64,000 nucleotides of DNA from assembly GCA_013397455.1 (NCBI GenBank), contig VYZB01000326.1, positions 397,310 to 461,309 of the forward strand. The letters run 5' to 3'. Both the position numbers and the translations under genes were made by a program. Below the pieces are notes generated by a model. It had not been told where the DNA came from, made no database searches, and saw only the letters and a list, made by a program, of their open reading frames with translations. Shown one piece after another: positions 24,720 through 37,150 of this stretch. The stretch is from Crotophaga sulcirostris. Lineage: Eukaryota > Chordata > Aves > Cuculiformes > Crotophagidae. Numbering within the stretch: the first letter of the stretch is position 1; every line of letters starts with the position of its first letter.

Positions 24720-24825
24720 TCTTGAATGTATTTATTCCCTCACGGGTCCTTCAAGACAGGGGACTGCTATTGTACCTCTTCCAGGGAGGATGTGAAGAGC
24801 CATGGAGGTTAAATAAACTGATCAC
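24720..24825 (+). repeat. MIR-like ancient SINE remnant (weak)
   Basis: The order of words follows the MIR core: TTTATTCCCTCACGGGTCCT, CTATTGTACCTCTTCCAGGG, GGATGTGAAGAGCCATGGAG, GTTAAATAA, compared with MIR's ATTTAATCCTCACAACAACC ... ATTATTATCC ... GATGAGGAAACTGAGG ... GGTTAAGTAA. Heavily diverged, so confidence is limited. Confidence 0.45.
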
Positions 24826-27800
24826 TGAGGGTATCCGGGTCACGGCAATGTCAGGATCCTCTGAGCATCTCCCCTGCCTTGTATCTGCCTTGTGAAACAC
24901 CAAGGCAGCATCCACTCCACAAATCACAGCTCGGACTCAACTCAAGACTCCGGCTCAACACAGGATCTCGCTTTCAGCACCCAGCCTAATCCTCAGATTA
25001 ATGAGGGATTCCCACTATAAAAACCTCTTGATCAGACCTCTCACAAGTAAATACACCATCAAGCCAAACCATAATGCTTTCCTACCCTGGCAACTGCTGT
25101 CTTAAGCCTTACACCCGAATCCATCATACTACAGCAATAATCAAAAAGCGATTAGACAAAATCATGGCAGGAAAGTCCATCAAGGGTTGTTAAGGTTGAC
25201 GACTTGGATGCAGCCTCTGGCTCAGGATATCCACGCACGGCAGATCCTGGCCAGGGTATCACACACCTAATTTCTACCCCCTTTCCTCATGTCCCTGGCT
25301 CCATCACAGCAGGATAACCACACTTGCCATCTGACCACAGAGTCCTCGTTACCATTACTGCTAAGCCATGACTGCTTCTCCTGGGATGGAAGTTGCCACG
25401 CCCTCGTCCCTCCCAGGAGGGCCTTCACTTCAATTCCTCGGCACATTTCCCAAGCTTAAAGGAAGGCAGGATGAGTCTTGTGTCTGGAGCACGGAAAAAT
25501 ATCCCCCAATTAGCTCAACACCATGGTACTCGCTCTGCTAGTGAGCAGCTTGGCACGCTTTGGTGTCACCTTGTGCCCAGCATCTTGAGCCACTGTGCTT
25601 TTTCCTAGCCAAGAAATTCCAGCCTTCGTCCGCTGAGAGATGTAAACCAGCCTCGCAACATGGCAATTGCTATGACAACATCAGAGTTACCCCCCAAAAA
25701 TAAATAAAAAGCCCAGTAACTATGGAAACACCTGAGTGACCAAAATCAGACTATTAACTAGAAGACCTCTCTGCAGTTTACAAATTGCATCGGCACAGTA
25801 AGTCTGGGAAATACATTCAAAGCCTTTGAAACAAGATGCTCAGCACCTATGGGTGCAAACACAAATGAGCGTGGGCACACACAACACTGCCTTTCAGATC
25901 CCAGTGTCCAAATCTCCTGCACAACCACCTCTTCTGAAAGATGCTGCTGCCTTCATGCTGTTATATCCTGACCATGGTTATCCATTCCTTCTCTCCTCTC
26001 CACTCTCCTCCCTCCCTTCACCCTGCTGAGGACCCTCTTGACTGCCATCCTAATGGTCTTGGCAATACAGGGGTGCAAAGGGGAAATGGAGCCACCCCAC
26101 CATGCCAAAGCTTGGCTTCCTGGTATGGTTTCGGTGGGTTGTGTTTTGAAGCCCCACTGCCTGGCAGCTCTGGTGGCAGTTGTGCTGTCAACTGGAGCAC
26201 CCCAGCTGAGGGCAGAGCCTCAGTGCAGTTAAACCTCCTCTGCTGAGGCAGAAGAAGCTGTGACTACACCAACTTCTTGTTCCACCTCAACCTGTTCAGG
26301 TGCATTAACAGGAGTTGCTATGAGTTAGTGCAGCATTACCAGGAGAAGAAATAAAAGACAACGAAGAGGGGTGAGGCAGAGGGACAGAAGATGTTCTATA
26401 GCCTATAGCACATCTGTTGGACTTGCCACAGGTTCATAAAACTCCCCTGCGGGGCCAGCACCCTGCTTTTGCTCATGGTGTGAGGATTAGGATGGGCACC
26501 GCGCAAGGCTGTGAGCAGTGATGGAGGCACCAACAGGGTCAAGGCTCCTGAGAAGACTCATTGGCAGGAAACTCTTGCCCAGGTTCGCTCAGCTCCTGAG
26601 CTACACAGCTAAAATTCTCTCTTCCTCCTGGCTGTGGGTAACTCTTCCAGTCCCCAAAACCAAACAGAGCCTCAAAACCAGGCTTAACAGTTTCCATAAT
26701 GTGGCAACAACTGCAGACATGAAAATTCAGCAGAACTTCCCAGAGGAAGCTGCTAAATGCATTTGCACCAAACCAGTGACACATGGATGAGAAAACAGCC
26801 GAGTGGTGAAGGGACCTGGGAGTGGCTGGAAAAAGGTCTCAAGTGAGATCAGTCATTGGGGAGCTGGGCTGCTCTAGGCATGAATCCTCTGAAGGGCCCA
26901 ACTGCATGCTCCCCTGGTGAACAAACACTCTTATTTGCTCCATTTCCCACCAAGAGCCACACAGCAGGCTTACAGCTGCCAAAAAAATAATAAAGCCCAT
27001 GAAGTGCCTTTGCACAGAAGAGCACTCGCCGGTGTAAGCATGGGGACCAGCTCCTTCAGCTACTGGTCTGCCCATGCCTGGCACAGACAGTGCTATCAAA
27101 GCCTCTCCCAGCAACATCCGTGAGGGCTGCTTACCCATCCACTATGTAAGCCCTTAAATTATGCATCAGCTTTCCCTCAACTGATTCTCCCTGGTCCCTT
27201 TCCTCCACCACTCCAAGCGAGACGGAGAAAGATGGTGAGAAGGAACAGGAGGCAGCTCACTGTAGACATCCCCAGGGATGAGCAGCGAGGCAGACCTACA
27301 ACCAAGAGAGGGGCTGGCAGCTTGCTAAGGGTCCCTGCTCGCTCCTGCCTCTCCAAATTAGAGTATATCTTACTAGTGAGAGGGTGACTGTCTCAGCATC
27401 TGCTGTAGGACTTCTGTGCACCTGCCCTGGCTCTTATTTCAGTCCCCACACTTCCAATCTTCATCTCTTCTATGTGCTCTGAATGCAAACCAGAGAAGTA
27501 GAGGTCTCCCTTGGTGGCTTGGTAGAACCAGAGAGAGAAACAGAGGAGCTGCCTATGGAGATGGGCAACGACTGTAGTTGTCTTGGGCCACCTCTGGGCT
27601 CAGCACCCTCCATCAGCAGGAGGTCAGACTCCTGTAAATCTCTGTGATCATTTGTTCTTTTTGAGTTTTGAAAGCAGAATGCCTAATCATGACCGAAATC
27701 AGGTAAGAGCTGCTGCTGCAAATTACACAGCACCACAGGTAATTTCTGATTAGCTCACTCTTCCTCTCCTAGTGCATCCTCAGTTTCCATAGCAGCTAAG

Positions 27801-29332
27801 TCCTAAGTAAAATGGAAACATCTGGTTCAAGCGCAGGTAAAGATTCCCTGGGGAAAGAAACCTGCTGGATGGCAGCAAACACAGAAAATAGCCCTTGCCA
27901 ATGACAGAGGCATTGGAAGCTGGGAGCCTGGTTAGGAGAGGATGGATGGCACGTGGGAAAAGGCAGCGAGGGGCACAGGAGTGGGAGAGCAGGGTCCTGG
28001 AGGAGCAGGAGGGGATGTAGGAAGGAGAGCGGGGCTGCGGGGAAAACAAGATGTGTGTGAAAAACAGGCGGTGAGGAGGTTGAACGAGGCAAAAACACAT
28101 TGTCAGCGTAGACAAGGGGAACAGGAGAAATAAAAGGCTTCAAAGTGCGAGCACATGGACTGCTTCAACCATAAATACAGCCTGATGGTGACAGATACAG
28201 TGACAGCAACTTTGAAGCCATGGATTGGGGCTGGAGAATAGCACACAGATCTGCACCCTGCATTTCATCATTCATACATGCACAGCCCCTGACTGAAGGC
28301 CACCCTCTCAGAGGCACCACCACCTGAGGCAGGTAAGCCAACACACGCAAAGGGGAAGAATGGGTTTTGCAGAGGGGGTTGAGATGCTGCCAACTCATCT
28401 CGCTCTCTGCCTGGGCTATGGGGAGTGATGGATCTGGCCCAGCACTTTGCTACAATGCAGACAAATAGCAAAAAAAAAAATCAATGGAGCTTGCACTGAG
28501 ACACCAAAGCCATTGTCAGGCAGCTGAACAGAGAGAGCAGACACAACACCATTCATCACTGCTGCCACTGCATTGTCTCCTTCAATTGCCAGACTGCCCA
28601 GTCAGGGCAACCCCGAGAAGATCTTGAGGCAGTTGTCTGAGACAACAGCCCATGTTGGTAAAACCTCTGGGGAAAAATGACTGAGGTTGAACTGAAGCAC
28701 TTAGATGGGATCAGAGCACCAGAGTCAGGCACTGCCCTTTGGCCGGATGGTTCACCCCACCCAAAGCCCCCAGACCTCACCCCCTACTCATCGGTGAGGA
28801 CCTCACAGCCACATGAGAATAACAGGGCAGCAAAATGCAAAGCAAATGTCAAAAAGCAGCTGGGAAACAGTTTTGAAATAATATGCTCCCAAATGGGCAC
28901 GTATGGGAATTTGCTTCCCAGAAGTCACACCCACACAGTTCTGCTCAGGGTTTGCTTACCAATTAACAAGGCCACCAATTAACGCTTCATGTTTTTTTCC
29001 TGCTCATTTACACTGTTTACAGTCCTTCTTTGAAGCAACTTGCAAGAATTCCCCCAAAACCTTCCAAAATAGGGCTGGGAAGGCACATTCAATCCCTAAG
29101 CACAACCAACCTCGTACCTACTGCCTACCTCCTTCCCTCCACATTAGCAAAACCCTAAGCTCCTCTCCCAGACCATCAGGCTGGATGTTTCTCCATCAGA
29201 GCCATCAACTCCTGCATTCAGACACGTCTTTTCGGCGCACACCATCTTATTTTTGCAGCTGCAAGGTGAACCAGCCAATGCAAACAGCTTTGTGCCCTTC
29301 CCAGAGTATTTCAGGTAATGTTTGGCTCTTAC

Positions 29333-29458
29333 CTTTGGGCGAGATGTGTCTCCAGGTGATTGTTGGATCTGGCCTGCCCGTGGCTATGCAGGTGAGGCTG
29401 ACGTTGCCACCCTCGTTGATGGAGATGTCAGAAGAGATCTCGGTGATTTTCGGAGACA
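29333..29458 (-). CDS. NTM: NTM exon encoding first half of Ig domain 2
   Basis: A 126-bp exon, acceptor TTGCAG directly above 29458 and donor GTAAGA starting at 29332. Two bases complete Val (G|TG) and the exon ends with one base that joins the exon at 7448 to give Ala, reading ISPK-A-VGF across the junction. It encodes 41 full codons plus split residues: the linker [16 protein letters not shown], sequon N-V-S, the first Ig2 cysteine in [10 protein letters not shown] and the core tryptophan in ITWRHISPK. The [15 protein letters not shown] start is specific to NTM; OPCML has PPQIMNISSDITVNEG. If the donor failed, the frame would stay open for about 28 more codons into the intron before a stop. 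It is isolated by 25.2 kb upstream and 21.9 kb downstream. Confidence 0.96.
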
Positions 29459-31572
29459 CTGCAATGATACAAAGAGGGAAATGAAAATGCGACCAGGTCT
29501 GCTGACTCAAATCTCAAAATGTGGGCGGAGGCTGAATTTCCTTCCTCCTTCCACCTTGACAAGCTATGCAGTAGCCCATCAGTCTCATCTGACTTGACAG
29601 AAAAACACAGAGGAAAGAGGAGGGGGTGGAGAAGACAAGGTTAAAGTGGGAAGAAATTGTAGCCAGAGAGGATTCAGTCATTTCAGGGAGGCTCAAGACA
29701 GCTCCTCCCCAGCACCTCCATGGTGTGTAAGACAGTACTTCTTCCCCACCCTGCTTCTAGTACTCATCCTGTCCTCCCAGCCATGATGAACTCCTTCCAG
29801 CAGAGCTGCATCCAACTGAGGAGACACCATCCACCCTCTTCAAATTCCCCCAAAGGCAGCAGTTGCTCCTGGTGTAACAAGAGCACTCAAAGTATGCACC
29901 TGGCTTGCAGCTCTTTCTGCAGCCATGTATGCCCTTGCAACCAGAAAAGCACCAAGAGAAGCTAGGCATGAAGACAACAAGCCTACCAAGGAGCCTCTGA
30001 GGTCCACCACCACACAAAGGAAAGGAAATTCAAATGGGATGAAAGTCATGCTGCTACATCGCTGCTGCCATCACGACCATCCAGGAGCAAGTCAGATACA
30101 AGGGCCATGGCACAAAGAGGGGGCACACATACAGGACAGGAGATGGTGAGAAGGGAGTCTGAGAAGGGGAAGGGATGAAGAGCAACCAGGGAGTGCCTGG
30201 CCCCTCCTGCTGCATTAGTGGATGATGTGATGCAGCTGCCAGGGAGGGCTGGGGTTTCTACAAGCTCCATGGCAGGGCTGTATGAGGAAAACAGTCAGCT
30301 GCTGTTATCAGCTTGCACCTGCAGAGCATAATAAAGACCATCACCTTTCTTGGTTTATTTTTTCCAGGCCATTCTCCAAAGCCTAGCAGCCGATTGGCAC
30401 CCTGCTGCGGTGCTTTGCAGGAGAGTCACAAATCACTTGCAAAGCATCCTGCTCCTTCCAACCTTCCCCAGATGAGCCTGGTTCATCGTCCTGCTTGAAG
30501 CTGCAGCCCAGACCATTGCAGCACCTCTGTTCCTGACCTAAATCCCACTCCCAAGCAACCCTTCCCTGCCTCTCCCCACCTCCCACACCTTCCCAGGGCT
30601 GCACTGAGCTGGAATGACTGCAATGGCCTTGCACGCATTGCTTCTGCTGTGCAGGTAAGTAATTTATTGATCCGTAAAGCACTCCAAGACGCTCTGGAAG
30701 GGATTATGTCATGCCAGTGCCGTGCAATAAAATAAAAAATGATGGATTTTTTGTGAACATGAGGGTGATTTAGGGTTTGTAGTTGGAAGTGTAGTTAAAG
30801 TACATTTTAAGTGGAAATCAAGGTGGGTAATGAATTATTCTCTGTTTTGAAGGGCTTCTGGGAGTTCTTTTTTTTGCTGCTCTGGGCACAACGGCTAATC
30901 TGCTAATCATGCACTGGAGGACAACTCCAGACATTCCCAGAACAGTGGGGTCTCTTGGGCAGGACAGTGGAGGGCATGAAGATGACACCAAAAGAAACAT
31001 TAATATGCATCAATGTCATTAAACCCAGTGTAAAGGGACAGCACATGTCTCCTGTGACCACCCACGTGCATGGAGCTGGGAGATGCTCTGCAATAGTTTG
31101 GTAGTCCATTGAGGAGGTGCAATGAATTCCAACGACGCTATGATCGCCTGGTGTTCCTGGTGAGGTTGGGACCGCTAGCCAGGAAACATATGTGCACTTT
31201 AAAAAGACTGAGCTTACGGTCTAGACTACAAAAATAGGCCAAGGAGGTATTACCACTGTCATTTCAGAGAGGTGGAAAGAGAAGAGCAGGAGTGCAGTGA
31301 ACTGCCTGCCATTGCCTGGGAAGGAGCAACAGCTTCCAGCTGTAAGTCCCAGCAAAACTAGAGCATTATCTATCATCTTCAATGCAGTGCTTGCTAAATC
31401 ACAGAGGAACATTTTTGATGTTTTTAATTACTGAATCCACATCAGCCCAATTCAGCTTGTTCTGCAAAGCTCACCGAGATTCGACAAAAATCAAGTCAGA
31501 CTTTGCTCTGCAACTCTGGTACTGCACACATGGGTTTGCACCCTCCCAGACAAGAGACAATATTCTGTCATC

Positions 31573-31965
31573 AAATCACAGAACAGTTAAGGTTGGAAAA
31601 GACCTCTAAGCTCATCCAGTCCAACAACTGTGCCCCAAAGTGCCATCTCTACATGTTTATTGAACACCTCCAGGTATGGAGACTCCACCGCTGTCCTGGA
31701 CAGCCTCTGCCAGTGCTTCACCACTCTTTCAGTAAAGGAATTTTTCCTAATATCCAATCTGAACCTCCTCTGGTGCAACTTGAGGCCATTTCCTCTCATC
31801 CTATCACTTGTTCCTTGGGAGAAGAGACCAGCACCCACTTTGCTATAGCCTCTTTTCAGGGAGCTGCAGAGAGTGATGAGGTCTCCCCTCAGCTACCTCT
31901 TCTCCAGACTGAACAACCTCAGTTCCCTCAGCTGCTCCTCACAAGACTTGTGCCCCAGACCCTAC
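31573..31965 (-). repeat. CR1 LINE 3' fragment
   Basis: Begins ATCAAATCACAGAACAGTTA then AAGGTTGGAAAAGACCTCTA (reversed tail), followed by GAACACCTCCAGGTATGGAG, CTGGTGCAACTTGAGGCCAT and CTTCTCCAGACTGAACAACC. Older GGTTGGAAAAGACC subfamily, same direction as NTM. Confidence 0.93.
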
Positions 31966-32299
31966 CAACAGACCAGATTCTTAAAACGTAATTAAAACAA
32001 ATTCAACTTGGATATCATGAAATATGAGGATTATATAGTCCTCCTCAGCAACACAGCAGGAGATTTAAATTTTGCTCAGACCAGACAAAGGAGGAGAGAC
32101 GATTACATTGCTGCTTGGCCAGGTGATGGGAGACTTTGCAACTCTGACAACTGCAAAAGCCACTTGTGAGCCAGGGAAAAGCCCATCCGGTGAGCTTGGG
32201 ATATACTTGGGCAGAGGCAAGTTACCACAGCCCACTTGGGATGAGATGAAGCAGGAATGGTTGGGAAGTAAACCAGAACGACAATGTCAGCGAAGTCGT

Positions 32300-32560
32300 T
32301 AGCTAACCCTTAAATTAACTGTGCAGTGGTAGGATTTAACACGACAGTTATTGTATGCTAATTAAACGTTTGAATAATTAACCACATGAACCATTTAAAA
32401 TGCCTTTCTGGAGACTGAACAGGTATGTTGTAAGGCTTTTACCACACTAGGGAGGGAAATCTTAATAAATAAGTGATTGCAAGTATATATTTAATATTAT
32501 TTAACGGTCGCCAGTGCTCCCGTTCCCTCTGCATTAAAACGCTTTCCCCATCCACTGGCA
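32300..32560. promoter_or_regulatory. AT-rich candidate conserved non-coding element
   Basis: A repeat-free block with GTATGCTAATTAAACG (POU-octamer-like ATGCTAAT overlapping a TAATTA core), GAATAATTAACCACATG, CCATTTAAAATG and TATATATTTAATATTATTTAACGG. The mixture of POU-like and homeodomain-like sites suggests a neural enhancer, but this is inference from motifs alone. Confidence 0.3.
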
Positions 32561-32636
32561 TTTCTGCATCAATGGGGCAGAAGAGAAATTTCTTATGCTG
32601 AATGCATGACACAGATGGAACCGTGCCCCTATGGGA

Positions 32637-32666
32637 ATGAATAAATAAATAAAGCTAAATAAATGC
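32637..32666. repeat. AT-rich simple repeat (AAAT)n, imperfect
   Basis: ATGAATAAATAAATAAAG followed by CTAAATAAATGC, an interrupted tetranucleotide repeat of about seven units. Confidence 0.85.
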
Positions 32667-34679
32667 AAGCTTCCCAGGTGGGAACCCTCTCCTTGCGGCA
32701 AGTCCTTTTGTGTTCAGCATGTCTCTTGCTCAGAAGTGATTAAACATGGCAGTGTTGGCCGAGCTGCTCCAGTGACACTGTGCAGATTTCCCCGGAGATG
32801 GGCTGCTGTTTTATCGACCTGACGACTTCTTTCCCCCCCCCCCTCCAACTATCCTTGCCATGATGCTGGGAAAGGTCTCCAAGCTGCTCACAGTCACTGC
32901 AGCCCTTGGCATGTACCCAGGGCATGCCACTAGTTTCCCCAGACTTGGTGCCTGCTTGCACATGTGGAGTCCCCAGGACAGAAAGCAGCTTGCTTAAATA
33001 TTTAACCAAACCATATGGCGTGTTACACGTTCGAGGGTGTTCAGTCAGGTGATGTATGTCTTTATGGATCCAAGCATATGCACTTGCCTACACAGATATA
33101 TTCCCTGGCGTGCAGACACCCTCCTGCCACTGGCACTGACTAGATCCATGCTATGCTTTCACCTCCAAACACCCATCCCACAGCCAACACAGGTGCAAAC
33201 ACTCCCACATCCCATGCACGCACTGCTTGGCCCTGCCATCTCCTATCGTCATTGCTTCCCCATCCGTCTTCTTTGCAGGCTATGCTGTTGCCTGTTTTTT
33301 CCTCTCCCTGCCACCGTGTCCCTGCCACTGTCTCCTGATGCACCCCTTGGCACAGCTGTGCTGCCTGTGGACCCCAGATTTCAGCCATGCATCAGGCAAC
33401 AAGATCCTTGAGTGTTAGGTGAGCGTGGATGTGGAGTAACCTCTCCATCAGAGACCTCAGATGAGCCTCACTAAGTTAGGTGCCTGCAAGGAGGAACTGC
33501 ATATTTTTGGCTTAACTACCTCCTTTCTATCCAGTTTTGGGAGCCAAGCAGGTAGCACAGAAATACAGGTGTCACTTTCCAGACCTGCAAAACCCTTCTT
33601 GTGGGGGAGCTGGGTAGAACAGGTGCAGCAAAGCGCCTTGTGCTGTGCAGAAATCGCAGCCTCCAGCAGCAGCCTGTGAGCAAGTGGGCTCTCCTAGTAA
33701 GCATTTCCCCCTCATAAAACATGCAAACCTCCGTGATCCAGCATGAGCAACATCTGCTTGAGATCAAAGGAAACAACAAAGAACAACTATAAAAGCATCT
33801 CAAAGAAAGAAAAAGAGGGAAATTCAGACTTGCATTCTGCAGGTGATCTGTGATGTGTACCGGCAGCTTCCTGAACATCAGGCTGCCACTGCTCCTGTGT
33901 TTAATAACAGTCTCTTATGACTGTCACCCACAGACCTCCCCGTGTTTTACAGAGCACTGGTCCTGCCTCTAGGACTCAGCAAACAGGAGCCCTGGGTGCC
34001 CCAGCCCTGCTCGCGGCGATGCTACCTGTGGGATGAAGCCCATGTTCCCACGCCTGCAATGGAGGGGTCTGCTTAGACAGCTGGGACTGAATGCACAGAC
34101 CCCAATATTGGGCTCCCCATCCAACTCCTCCAGGTTGTAACTAGAGTGATTTCCTCTCCTTCAGCAACAGCTGCTGCACCAGGAGAAGGTACAGCACGTC
34201 CATTGTGCCTTCTTCTTCTTTTGTGTTCAAAACCTCTCTGCCTTTTTAAGGCAAGCGGAGAGCAAATTGTGAGACCTCTGCCTTCAACTACAGGTGTATT
34301 ATAATGGGCTTTTAAGTCAGTTTGTGCCACTCTAACACAACCATAATTAAGAGAAAAGCAGAGAAGGCTACAACCTTCCATCATATCAACACAGCTCAGG
34401 AGCTGTATTGAAGAAGTCTGTGGGGTACAAGGAAGGGCAAACACAGCTTTACAGCTTGCTTCCAGCTGTGCTGCTTGGCCACATACGCTTGTATGCATAA
34501 ACCTGACAATTAAGGAGCTGATTCTGTCCCCCCACGGCTGCCTCTGCCCTGGGTTTGCACGATTACCCCCTTCCCCACCAGCATGCTGAGTTCACCCCAG
34601 CTTTGCCGAGGGACCGAGCCTCCTCTGCGCAAACCTGGTGGCAGCCAAAGATGTGAAGAAAGAAGCCTGGAAATGAAGA

Positions 34680-34780
34680 GGACATATGTAATGACTTTAA
34701 TAAGCAATTAATAAATAACTAATGGCAATTGCTCGTTTTAAAGCAAGGCGTAATGAGATGTGTCATACGGCACCGAGATG
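34680..34780. promoter_or_regulatory. AT-rich candidate conserved non-coding element
   Basis: TGTAATGACTTTAATAAGCAATTA (34687-34710) is followed by ATAAATAACTAATGGCAATTG. A closely similar word occurs 6 kb away at 40658-40682. Homeodomain-type TAAT/ATTA cores are dense. No repeat family recognised. Confidence 0.27.
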
Positions 34781-36139
34781 TGTCTAAATGATTTCCCAAG
34801 TAGATAACAGCTCCTGTTGCAGCAAAGCTCTCCTGAGCTTGGAGGACACAAAATTTTTTACACTCGTCTCTGCAGCAGGTTATACAGCATGGCATCATAA
34901 TAATTCAGAGGAGGAGGGGAGAAACAAGACGTTTCCAATTATTCATTAGTAAAGTATTTGTGAATGTGAGTATAATTCATCGCATAAGTAGCAGGGTTTC
35001 TGCAGACAAACTTTATAGCTAAGTGCCAAAAGGGAGCCCAATCTGATTCCACTTACGACAGCATAAATCAGCAATACTCCTACTGCAGTCAACAAGGGAT
35101 ACGCCAGAATAAACACGGAATGAAAGGAGACACAGGTCTCCAGCACAAGGACTACTTTCTGACAGGACCAGGTCACCAACCTGGATCAAGACTGCTGCTG
35201 CCCTAAGAAGCTGAGGTGCTGCCTGGCTAGGTTTGGTCCTCTGCTTTCAAGGCTCTGAAGGGATCCACATCTTTTTTTCCCTGCCACAAAAAGGGTGAAA
35301 CCCCTGACACACAACTCCACAGCTCTGGGGAATCAAGCAACAGTTTGCTTAGCATGTTTATTAATAGGCATCTCTATAGAGCAGGCAGAATCCATCATTC
35401 AGGTTTGGAGAATGGAGTTCTGTTTTCATGGCACATTGCCCAAAGGAAGTTGTGGCATTGTTCTGCCACATTGTTTTCTCTAAAAGGAGTCTAATGATGC
35501 TGATGTCCTTTATAAACTACTTCATCCTAATATTTAAAAAAAAACCCAAACCCTAGAACACCCCAAAACCCAAAGAACCCCTCAAAGATGTAAGAATAAA
35601 GTTTTTGCATTGATAACCATGAAGAAATGCAGACGAACAAGGACTGTATGATGGTTTAGCTCCCTGTCTAGACAGATTTCATTTTCAGCTCCACACATGC
35701 CACACAGAGCAAGGATCTAGTTTCCAGTTTTTGCACCCCGAGCCACCTGGGATTCACCTCTGCAAGTCAAGCAATGCCTCATTAAAAGCAGAAAATTGAA
35801 GGATCGCAAAACCTTAAGACACCTGCTCCATCTTTCCAGCATTATCAACACCTCTCTACAAGGCACGACAGCGTCTCTCAGCTCTCCATGGTGACCATCA
35901 AACCAACAGTGACTCCATCTCAACCTGCTCAGGGATACAGGGTCCCAAGCTCTGCCTTTCTCATCCCACCAGGTGCTGGTGGAAGCTCCATCAGATCCCC
36001 CCGGGAAAAGTCCTTGCATTGAGACAAGCAGTAGTGTGCCGAGGGCACCCGAGAAAGTTTGAACACGACTTCTTGTTAATACAAAGCTTGTCAAACCCAT
36101 CACCTAGAAATGCTGAATGTCTTTATTAGTTTCCTTTAT

Positions 36140-36330
36140 CTCCCCCCGAGATCGGAGGGACACGACGCGACGATTCTCAGCGGAGATGTCATCATCCAGA
36201 AACTAATTAAAGGCTGCGCGGGAAGTCGGGCCACGCGCACTCTGGAGAACAAAACGCATTAGCAACCCGAGTCGAGAAAAATATTACAAGTGAACTTCAC
36301 ATCAGAAAGGGCGAGCTAGGGATTTGACAA
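36140..36330. promoter_or_regulatory. CpG-rich single-copy patch in an AT-rich setting
   Basis: From CCCCGAGATCGGAGGGACAC through GACGCGACGATT, AAACTAATTAAAGGCTGCGC, GGGCCACGCGCACTC and CAACCCGAGTCGAGAAAAAT. CpG dinucleotides are far denser than in the flanks, where CpG is scarce as usual. It is too short for a standard CpG island and has no coding sequence. Persisting CpGs inside an intron suggest a germline-unmethylated or conserved regulatory element. Confidence 0.3.
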
Positions 36331-36829
36331 TAGCTCTCCTCTTCCTGCCTTTCCTCCCGCTCGTCCCCACACTCCCTCAGCCTCGATAGTTGTCCTCCGG
36401 CAGATGCAAGTCACCCGGCATCTCAGGGCTCTCTGGGACCAGCCCCTGCACTGCTATCTCCTGAGGGATGCAGGATAATATTGGATTCTCTCCTCCACTG
36501 GGTCACATCCCAGGAGAAAAACATGGTTTGGGGAATTTCCCTTCTTTTTGATGTTAGAAAATCCTCCTTGCTGCCAGTGAATAAGCTGCAGAGAAGGATG
36601 GCTTGATGCCTGCACCACTCCCTGCTCCACCACAGCGGTCCTGGGCAAGACATTTGGGTCTCTTTGGGTTTCATCTCTATTTATCAATGCAATGACAAGT
36701 ATTTCTCTTCCTTGTAGGCTTATTAAAAAGGCAACGGCATATAAAATCCTAAGATAACAGATCTTACGGTTGTAGGAACTATAGATAGGGATACTTCTGC
36801 ATGGGAACTGTCCTTCTAGCCACCGAACC

Positions 36830-37150
36830 ACAGAAACTTGGAATGGTTTGGGTTGGAAAGGATATCAAAGCTCATCCAGTTCCAAATCCCCTGCCATGGG
36901 CAGGGACACCTCCCACTGGATCAGGGTGCTCAACACCTCCAGGGATAGGGCAGCCACCACTTCTCTTGGCAACCTGTGCCCAGGCCTCAACACCCTCATA
37001 GGAAAATATTTCTTCCTAAGATCTCATCTAAATCTCTCCTCTCTCAGTTTAAAACCATTCCCCCTCATCCTGTCCCTGCTCTCCCTGATCCAAAGCCCCT
37101 CCCCAGCTTTTCTGGAGCCCCTTTAAGTGCTGGAAGTCTGCTCTAAGGTG
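36830..37150 (-). repeat. CR1 LINE 3' fragment
   Basis: Reversed tail CTTGGAATGGTTTGGGTTGG, then CCCTGCCATGGGCAGGGACA, CACCTCCAGGGATAGGGCAG, AAATATTTCTTCCTAAGATC and CTTTTCTGGAGCCCCTTTAA. Same direction as NTM. Confidence 0.93.

Larger units (their letters stand above)
7449..29332 (-). other. NTM: NTM intron splitting Ig2 (21.9 kb)
   Basis: Donor GTAAGA at 29332-29327, acceptor CTGCAG ending at 7449. It contains CR1 copies at about 10738, 12112, 16661, 21497 and 22633, a MIR-like remnant near 24720, and AT-rich single-copy patches (8270-8480, 13060-13300, 20250-20360, 23340-23560) that could be regulatory. The other long stretches (for example 13.9-16.6, 17.8-21.4 and 25-29.3 kb) show no gene, repeat family or structure I can name. 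Confidence 0.85.

Noticed and set aside
28903..29484. 193-codon open frame on the plus strand across the Ig2 exon
   Set aside because: It is antisense to the real NTM exon at 29333-29458, whose composition keeps the opposite strand open. The rest of the translation has no recognisable features.
35535..35585. A/C-rich stretch with AAACCCAAACCCTAG, resembling a telomere repeat
   Set aside because: The vertebrate telomere unit is TTAGGG/CCCTAA; this stretch is irregular, with only one CCCTAG-like word. Simple A/C-rich DNA.
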